NCBI GenBank assembly: GCA_031283405.1
Contig: JAITBX010000172.1
Span: forward strand, 1-5,914
Reading direction: 5' to 3'
Length of the DNA stretch: 5,914 nucleotides
From: Burkholderiales bacterium
GTDB lineage: Bacteria > Pseudomonadota > Gammaproteobacteria > Burkholderiales > Casimicrobiaceae
Positions 1-4,800 of this stretch are shown here, piece after piece. The stretch's first letter is position 1, and each line of letters begins with the position of its first letter. A program made the position numbers and the translations under genes. The notes below the pieces were generated by a model. That model searched no databases. It saw nothing but the letters and a program-made list of their open reading frames with translations, and was not told where the DNA came from.

Positions 1-62
1 GGCGATGTTTTCAGAAGCGGTTGCAGGAAATGGCGAGAATGAAAAACGGGCGGGAGGCGAAC
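1..62 (+). other. Left edge: possible end of an upstream gene
   Basis: Only 62 bases precede the orn start. One + frame that is open from the left edge ends at TGA 40-42. A second runs to TGA 74-76, which would overlap orn by 14 bases. Either could be the tail of an upstream gene, but the peptides are too short to recognise. The orn frame itself is also open to the edge and has earlier ATGs at 21, 30 and 36, none with as good a ribosome binding site as the one before 63. I assign no product. Confidence 0.2.
52..57 (+). promoter_or_regulatory. Ribosome binding site that decides the orn start
   Basis: GGGAGG sits five bases before ATG 63. Starting there gives 183 residues, close to the 181 of Escherichia coli Orn, and places the conserved 'IWLDLEMTGL' motif near the N-terminus. 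Starting at ATG 21 would add 14 residues (MQEMARMKNGREAN) that are not expected in the family. Confidence 0.7.
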
Positions 63-614
63 ATGGCCGCGGTTGATGATCGCTTGATTTGGCTTGATCT
101 CGAAATGACCGGCTTGAAGCCGGAAACGGATCGGATTCTGGAAGTGGCGATGGTGGTCACCGATGCCGCATTGAATGTTGTGGCGGAAGCGCCAGTGTGG
201 GCGGTGCATCAGGAAGACGCGACGCTGGCGGCGATGGATGCCTGGAATCAAAGCATGCACGGGCGTTCGGGATTGATCGAGCGCGTCAAAGCGTCAACGC
301 TTTCGGAAGCCGAAGTCGAAACGCAGGCACTGGCGTTTTTGAAAGCGCATGTTATTGCACAAGCGTCGCCGATGTGCGGCAACAGCATTTGCCAGGATCG
401 TCGTTTTCTGGCGCGGCTGATGCCGCAACTGGAAGCGTTTTTTCACTATCGCAACCTCGATGTGTCAACGCTGAAAGAGCTGTGTCGTCGCTGGCGCCCT
501 GAAATCGCGCGCGGTTTCAATAAAGATTCCAAACACGAAGCGTTGGCTGACGTGTACGAATCGATCGACGAGTTGAAATACTATCGGGAGCATTTTATCA
601 AGGCTTGCCCGTAG
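63..614 (+). CDS. orn: Oligoribonuclease
   Basis: This is a cytoplasmic 3'-to-5' exoribonuclease that degrades RNA fragments of about two to five nucleotides, finishing mRNA decay. In bacteria that use cyclic di-GMP it also clears pGpG. The protein has 183 residues and is collinear with E. coli Orn over its whole length. The DEDDh exonuclease residues are visible: D12 and E14 in 'WLDLEMTGL', D112 in 'GNSICQDRRF', and H158 and D163 in 'KHEALADVYES'. The C-terminus 'ELKYYREHFIK' is almost identical to E. coli. One small difference is Cys where E. coli has Gly in 'GNSIGQDRRF'. The gene appears intact. It is followed 13 bases downstream by an intrinsic terminator and then a repeat-filled gap, so it is not cotranscribed with the Nudix gene. 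Motifs are seen directly; function follows from the family. The identification is very secure. Confidence 0.97.
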   Translation: MAAVDDRLIWLDLEMTGLKPETDRILEVAMVVTDAALNVVAEAPVWAVHQEDATLAAMDAWNQSMHGRSGLIERVKASTLSEAEVETQALAFLKAHVIAQASPMCGNSICQDRRFLARLMPQLEAFFHYRNLDVSTLKELCRRWRPEIARGFNKDSKHEALADVYESIDELKYYREHFIKACP

Positions 615-627
615 CGTTGACGGGAAC

Positions 628-651
628 GGGAGCAGAAAAGCTCCCTTTTCT
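628..651 (+). terminator. Intrinsic terminator of orn
   Basis: The arms GGGAGC (628-633) and GCTCCC (640-645) pair perfectly around the loop AGAAAA, followed at once by TTTTCT (646-651). It starts 13 bases after the orn stop codon and reads in the + direction, as expected for factor-independent termination of orn. Confidence 0.85.
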
Positions 652-681
652 CAAAGGGGTGCCCGCCTTTGGCGGGCGGGG

Positions 682-699
682 GTTTGCAATCCCTCTCCC
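682..699 (+). repeat. Direct repeat, copy 1
   Basis: GTTTGCAATCCCTCTCCC is 18 bases long and is repeated exactly at 747-764. Each copy runs into the left arm of a 'CCTCTCC' hairpin, so the repeated unit appears to be a boundary sequence plus a stem-loop. Confidence 0.85.
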
Positions 700-746
700 T
701 TGTTGGAGAGGATGCTTGATATGGTGCTTGCAATGCACCGCACGGA

Positions 747-764
747 GTTTGCAATCCCTCTCCC
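747..764 (+). repeat. Direct repeat, copy 2
   Basis: This is the exact second copy of GTTTGCAATCCCTCTCCC, 65 bases downstream of the first. Its hairpin is longer (10 pairs, loop CTTG) than that of copy 1 (7 pairs), so copy 1 looks partly decayed. Confidence 0.85.
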
Positions 765-816
765 GCTTGCGGGAGAGGGTGCCCGAAGGGCGGGAGAGGG
801 AAAATGTACAAAGAGG

Positions 817-854
817 CGCTGGGTCGCTTCGCTACGCTCGCAATGACCGCGAGC
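817..854 (-). repeat. Dispersed 'GTCATTGCGAGC' type repeat
   Basis: On the minus strand, 847 down to 817 reads GTCATTGCGAGCGTAGCGAA and continues to GCGACCCAGCGC. This matches a very widespread intergenic repeat whose false translations ('CERSEA', 'VIAS.AK') are common in databases. On the + strand the end also forms a hairpin GCTCGC (836-841)/GCGAGC (849-854). It is not coding. The assignment rests on recognition, not a search. Confidence 0.65.
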
Positions 855-877
855 GCAAGCAAAGTGTGTAACTCTCA

Positions 878-883
878 TATATT
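878..883 (+). promoter_or_regulatory. Possible -10 element before the Nudix gene
   Basis: TATATT matches the sigma-70 -10 consensus at five of six positions and lies in a short AT-rich island (877-886) after the repeat cluster, about 37 bases before the start codon. No convincing -35 box stands 16-18 bases upstream, so this is only a candidate. Confidence 0.3.
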
Positions 884-909
884 TTAGCAGGAGCAGCACG
901 AAAGATTGC

Positions 910-914
910 GGGAG
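910..914 (+). promoter_or_regulatory. Ribosome binding site that decides the Nudix start
   Basis: GGGAG ends five bases before ATG 920. The in-frame ATG at 926 would be 11 bases away, so 920 is preferred, although the zinc-ribbon motif begins only at residue 5 and either start would keep it whole. Confidence 0.55.
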
Positions 915-919
915 AAACG

Positions 920-1471
920 ATGGCGATGAATTTTTGCAGTCATTGCGGCGCGCAAGCGCTGGAATTTCGGATTCCCGAAGGGGATTTGAAGCCGCGCTAC
1001 GTTTGCGGGCAATGCGGATACATTCACTATCAAAACCCCAAGAGCGTCGTCGGCACGTTGTCGCGCTGGCAAGATCAAGTATTGTTGTGCCGTCGCGCTA
1101 TCGAGCCGCGCTATGGTCTCTGGACGCTGCCGGCGGGTTTTCTCGAAATCGGCGAGTCGATCGGCGAAGGCGCGCGGCGCGAAACGCAGGAAGAAGCGAA
1201 CGCAGCAGTTGTTCTCGATCGGCTTTATACAGTGATTACCCTTCCGAAGATCGGCCAACTGCACCTGATGTTTCTTGCCGATTTGCCGCAACCCGAATTT
1301 TCTGCCGGCGCGGAAAGTCTGGAAGTGCGCCTGTTCGACGAAGAGGACATTCCGTGGGAAGCGATGGCCTTTCGCACCGTTAGCCGAACCTTGCGCTGCT
1401 TCTTTCGGGATCGTTTGCAAATCCGGCAGAAAGCGTTGAGCGAATTTCCGTTGCGCGTGTCGGTGTTGTAG
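920..1471 (+). CDS. Nudix hydrolase with N-terminal zinc ribbon
   Basis: This is a cytoplasmic hydrolase of a nucleoside diphosphate linked to another group. The exact substrate cannot be read from sequence; related zinc-ribbon Nudix enzymes act on NADH, ADP-ribose or similar molecules. The protein has 183 residues. A zinc ribbon is formed by C6, C9, C29 and C32 ('FCSHCG', 'VCGQCG'), followed by the family signature 'IHYQNPK'. The Nudix box runs from G73 to A95, with E79, R87, E88, E91 and E92 in place for metal binding and catalysis. The usual late Gly of the box is Asn (N94), giving 'EEANA', as I recall for this subfamily. 'LEVRLFDEEDIPW' and 'AFRTVSRTLR' near the C-terminus are also typical. 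It is much shorter than E. coli NudC (about 257 residues) and lacks the extra N-terminal domain, so I do not use that name. It appears to be a single-gene unit. Confidence 0.92.
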   Translation: MAMNFCSHCGAQALEFRIPEGDLKPRYVCGQCGYIHYQNPKSVVGTLSRWQDQVLLCRRAIEPRYGLWTLPAGFLEIGESIGEGARRETQEEANAAVVLDRLYTVITLPKIGQLHLMFLADLPQPEFSAGAESLEVRLFDEEDIPWEAMAFRTVSRTLRCFFRDRLQIRQKALSEFPLRVSVL

Positions 1472-1495
1472 TAGAGGCCAGAGCCGACCGCGATA

Positions 1496-1521
1496 GCGCG
1501 CAGACGAGGTTCGTCGCGCGC
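1496..1521. other. GC-rich hairpin after the Nudix gene
   Basis: GACGA (1503-1507) pairs with TCGTC (1511-1515) around the loop GGT. Below it, 1496-1501 pair with 1516-1521, with A1502 bulged, giving 11 pairs in all. It begins 24 bases after the Nudix stop codon. No T-run follows on either side, so it is not a standard intrinsic terminator. It may block 3' exonucleases, or be a remnant of a dispersed repeat. Confidence 0.5.
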
Positions 1522-1628
1522 GCCTTGCAGGCCACAGACGCAGCGAAGGGAGAAAGATGCCTTGTCGTTCGCGCGAATGACATAAAACATTATAAGATTG
1601 TAACAATGTAATCTCGCTAAAAAAACGG

Positions 1629-1657
1629 TTGCATTTATCTATCGATCCGTCAATAAT
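1629..1657 (+). promoter_or_regulatory. Candidate sigma-70 promoter for the RHS-class gene
   Basis: TTGCAT (1629-1634) and AATAAT (1652-1657) are 17 bases apart. The -10 matches the consensus at five of six positions, the -35 only at its TTG. The region is AT-rich compared with its surroundings. If used, transcription would start near 1664 and leave a leader of about 150 bases containing the hairpin at 1774-1804. Confidence 0.35.
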
Positions 1658-1773
1658 CTGCATCTGGCATAGCATCGTCAAGCTTTGATAGGTGGTTTGA
1701 TGTATCGGTTGTCTGGTTTCTCAAGTAGCCGTTCGGGGATTTGAGTGAAGCGGAAGAGCGCGCCGAATCCTTG

Positions 1774-1804
1774 ACGGTAACGAGTTTCGTAACCGTATTT
1801 TTTT
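1774..1804 (+). terminator. Terminator-like hairpin abutting the RBS (possible attenuator)
   Basis: ACGGTAACG (1774-1782) pairs with CGTAACCGT (1788-1796) around the loop AGTTT. Eight of nine positions pair, with one A-A mismatch. One A follows, then seven T residues (1798-1804). This has the form of an intrinsic terminator on the + strand, but it stands immediately before the ribosome binding site at 1805-1811. It could end stray transcription from upstream, or act as a conditional terminator in the leader of the large gene. The sequence shows the structure only; regulation is inference. Confidence 0.6.
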
Positions 1805-1811
1805 GAGGGAG
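1805..1811 (+). promoter_or_regulatory. Ribosome binding site of the RHS-class gene
   Basis: GAGGGAG ends six bases before ATG 1818 and follows directly after the T-run of the terminator-like hairpin. It fixes the start at 1818, which also begins a well-formed signal peptide. Confidence 0.75.
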
Positions 1812-1817
1812 TTTTTC

Positions 1818-4800
1818 ATGCGCGCATTATCCAAAAGACTCATCGCCTTCGGATTTTTCGGGTTGGCCTTCTTTGCAAACCTTGCCTTTGCCCAAGCGCC
1901 CTCGACGCTTTACTACCAAACCTACCTGAACCTCGACGGCAACACCGCCACCGGCTGTACCGTCACCGTTCCTGATTTTCCTCTCGGCAACCCGCAAACG
2001 CTTCTCGGCGTTGACGTTTCCGTCGTCGTGACCGTCTCCAACGGAGTTCTTGTTTCTGCCGAACGTTATGAATGCGTCGGCGGCGTTCTCGCCGACCAAG
2101 GCCCCGACACCGCCCACCCGCATTACGCCCTCGGCGGTACATTCATCGAATATCGAATTCCCAACGTCGCCATCACCTCGCAAACCACCGTCGGCTTCGC
2201 CGCCTCGACCTCGCCGAACTTTGACGTTCCGTCCGACGTCATGTTCGAGAGCAACGGCCAGCCCATTCTTCTTGCGCCGCTGCTGAGTTCCGCGAACGGT
2301 ACGCCGATTCCGGCTTCCGCCCCGATTCTGCTCCTGCTGATTGCCCTTGCCGCCGGATTCATCGCCGCTCGTTATTTGCGCACACCGCACGGTCGCCATT
2401 TGGCGCTGCTGGCGTTATTCGTTTGCTTTGCCGGATTGAGCGGCGCGGTTTATTCCGCCGTTCAGATCGTCCTCGACGGCAGCGGTAGCAGTTGGGCAGG
2501 CGTCCCTGCTCTCGCCACCGATCCCGAAGGCGACGCGCCGTACCCCGAAATCGATCTGCTCAAAGCCTACGGTATTTTTCAAGACAACACCCTCTATCTC
2601 AAACTCGACATCAAGCAAAAACCGGGCAGCGGTACGCAGCCCCTTGAACCGGTCTCCGATTTCCGCCTGCTCAGTGCCACCGTCACCGAGCCCGACACCC
2701 AAAGCAAAGTCACCGCCTCCGGCACCGCCAATCAAATTCGTGGCATCGCTGCCAAAGTGCGCGTTCAAAACACCCGCACCGGCGAAACCGTCGTGGCAAC
2801 GCTGGCCGCCAATGTTTGGCAAAGCCAACTGACCGCTCAGCCCAAGGATGTTCTCGAACTTACTCCGATCGCCGCCGACAACACCGAAGGCGGCAGTATC
2901 CGCCTGATCGTTCAAGGCACTGTCGCCGAACCGACCCTGCCGCCCGACCCAATCAACGACGGCATCGCGCCGAAACTCGATCCGCTTGCTCCCTACACCG
3001 TTTACGACAGCACCCGCTTCCTCTACACCGGCAATCCGCCCGTGCAAACCGGCGTTGATCCCGACACCATCAAACCCAAATTCGCCTCGCTGCTCGTCGG
3101 TAAAACCCTCGATCGTAACGACCAACCGTTGTCTGGCGTCACCGTCAAAGTCAAAGACCACGACCAATACGGCCAAACCCTCACCAGAGCCGACGGTCAA
3201 TGGGACATCGTGGTTAACGGCGGCCAATGGTTCACCGTCGAATACACCAAAGACGGCTATCTGCCCATTCAAAGAAAAGTCCAAGTCGCTTGGCAGGACT
3301 ACGGCTATTTGCCCGATGTCGTGCTGATCCCGCTTGACGAACACGTCAGCGTGATCGACCTGAGAGAGACAAGCCCTGACGCTCCGGCCTTCCAGATCCA
3401 TCAGGGAACCACAACCAGCGACGCCGACGGCGAAAGACAAGCAACCATCCTCTTTCCGAAAGGCGTCACTGCGCAAATGCAAATGGCCGACGGAACGACC
3501 CAACCCATTAGCGTTCTCAACGTCAGAGCGACCGAATACACCATCGGCCCAAACGGCCCGAAAGCAATGCCCGGCGAACTGCCGCCGGCGACTGCGTACA
3601 CCTACGCCGTCGAACTCTCCGTTGACCAGGCGATGGAAGCGGGCGCAAAACACGTCGTCTTCAGCCAGCCGCTGCCGGTGTACGTCGATAACTTCCTGAA
3701 CTTCCCGGTCGGCGAAATCGTGCCGCAGGGCTGGTACGACTACGACCTGAAAGCCTGGGTTCCCGATGAAAACGGCTACGTACTCAAAGTACTGGCGATC
3801 AACAACGGAATCGCCGTTCTGGATGTGAAAGGGCAGGGCAACGCGGCGACGGCAGCGGAGCTTGCCGCTCTCGGCATCACCGATGAAGAACAGAAAGTCA
3901 TCGCCCAGCTTTATCCGGTGGGCAAAACGTTCTGGCGGATGCGAGCCAGTCACTTTTCGCCGGGGGATTATAACTACCCGGTATATATCCCCCCATGTTC
4001 CCGTGAAGAAGCGTGTGATCCTCCTGAAGATGATAACGAAGACGAGGACCCTCAACCCGATCCGGACAACGACCATTGCGTTGAAGGGTGCATCATCCGT
4101 GTGGAAAATCGTAGCATGGCGGAAGATGTCGGCGTTGCCGGAACCCCGTTCTCCGTTCATTACGAAAGTCGTCGTTTTAAAAGAGTTTACAAAAACACAA
4201 CAATTCGACTCTTGCGCGATAATCGTCCTTTACCGGCTACTCTTGTCAGGATTTCGTCAAATGTAAATTTGCTCGGAAGAAGCATTCCAATATCTAAAGA
4301 AAAACAGGCTAACCAAGTAGCCCCCGGTGACACGAGCGCCTATTCTTGGGACGGAAAGGACCGTTATGGTCGGGCGGTAAAAGGTACTTTTGTGGCGCAA
4401 CACAATGTATCTTATTGGCATAATTGGGCATACTCCCAACCTTCATCTGACGCTAAAAGCGGCTTTGGTCAATACGGTGGCAGGGTATTTATTGAGCTTG
4501 AAGAGAATGGGTATGTTCGCCAACAATTTGAAAACAGAAGCACCGCAATACATTATTTCTCATCGCCAGTAGGAACTGCGGATTCTATTTTCTTGGAAAC
4601 TGCAAATCTTGGCCGTTGGACGCTCAATGTACACCACCAATACGATCCGATAACGAGAACGCTGTCGATGGGCAACGGCATGGACCGAACGACGCAAAGC
4701 TTTACACCGCAGATTAAATCATTACGAGCGGGCAACAATATCCTTGACGTTGAGCCGCTTCCCGACGGAGGCGCGCTCTATCTCTCCAGTTACAATTCTG

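Larger units (their letters stand above)
655..800. repeat. Cluster of GC-rich hairpins and dispersed repeat units
   Basis: This gap between orn and the Nudix gene is built from short repeats. Hairpins are GCCCGCC/GGCGGGC (661-677), CCTCTCC/GGAGAGG (692-711), GGTGC/GCACC (723-739), CCCTCTCCCG/CGGGAGAGGG (756-779) and GCCC/GGGC (781-791). GGGTGCCCG occurs at 657-665 and again at 777-785. Units built on 'CCCTCTCCC...GGGAGAGGG' are a common class of dispersed intergenic repeat in proteobacteria, known from general experience rather than a search. Frames through this stretch are spurious; I see no gene. Confidence 0.7.
1472..1817. other. Non-coding gap before the RHS-class gene
   Basis: These 346 bases hold no convincing gene. 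The first 110 are GC-rich and contain a strong hairpin (1496-1521). At about 1582 the composition changes to AT-rich, where ATTGT-A-ACAAT (1597-1607) is a small perfect palindrome that could be an operator, though it is too short to claim. Candidate promoter elements follow at 1629-1657 and a terminator-like hairpin at 1774-1804. Minus-strand frames crossing this gap overlap the Nudix gene and resemble no protein I recognise. Confidence 0.6.

Noticed and set aside
655..800. CRISPR array
   Set aside because: There are only two exact 18-base copies, the spacing is itself hairpin repeat, and no further units or cas genes are present.
581..899. Small frames on both strands between orn and the Nudix gene
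   Set aside because: They translate dispersed repeats ('CERSEATQ', 'VIASVAKRP') and hairpins, a well-known source of false gene calls.
884..1681. Minus-strand open frame of 265 codons over the Nudix gene
   Set aside because: It covers the Nudix gene in antisense and runs into both non-coding gaps. The Nudix frame has all family motifs, this one has none.
1660..1804. Riboswitch (for example cyclic di-GMP) in the leader of the large gene
   Set aside because: I looked for the conserved cores of common riboswitch classes and found none. Only the terminator-like hairpin is supported.
1827..2399. Minus-strand open frame of 190 codons
   Set aside because: It is antisense to the N-terminal part of the RHS-class gene, and its low-complexity Gly/Arg/Glu-rich product fits no family.
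2415..4160. Minus-strand open frame of 581 codons
   Set aside because: It lies wholly opposite the RHS-class gene, in the part with strongly C-ending codons, which removes stops from the opposite strand. Its product is rich in Val, Gly, Phe, Arg and Asp with no recognisable domain, while the + frame has clear domains, a signal peptide and a ribosome binding site.
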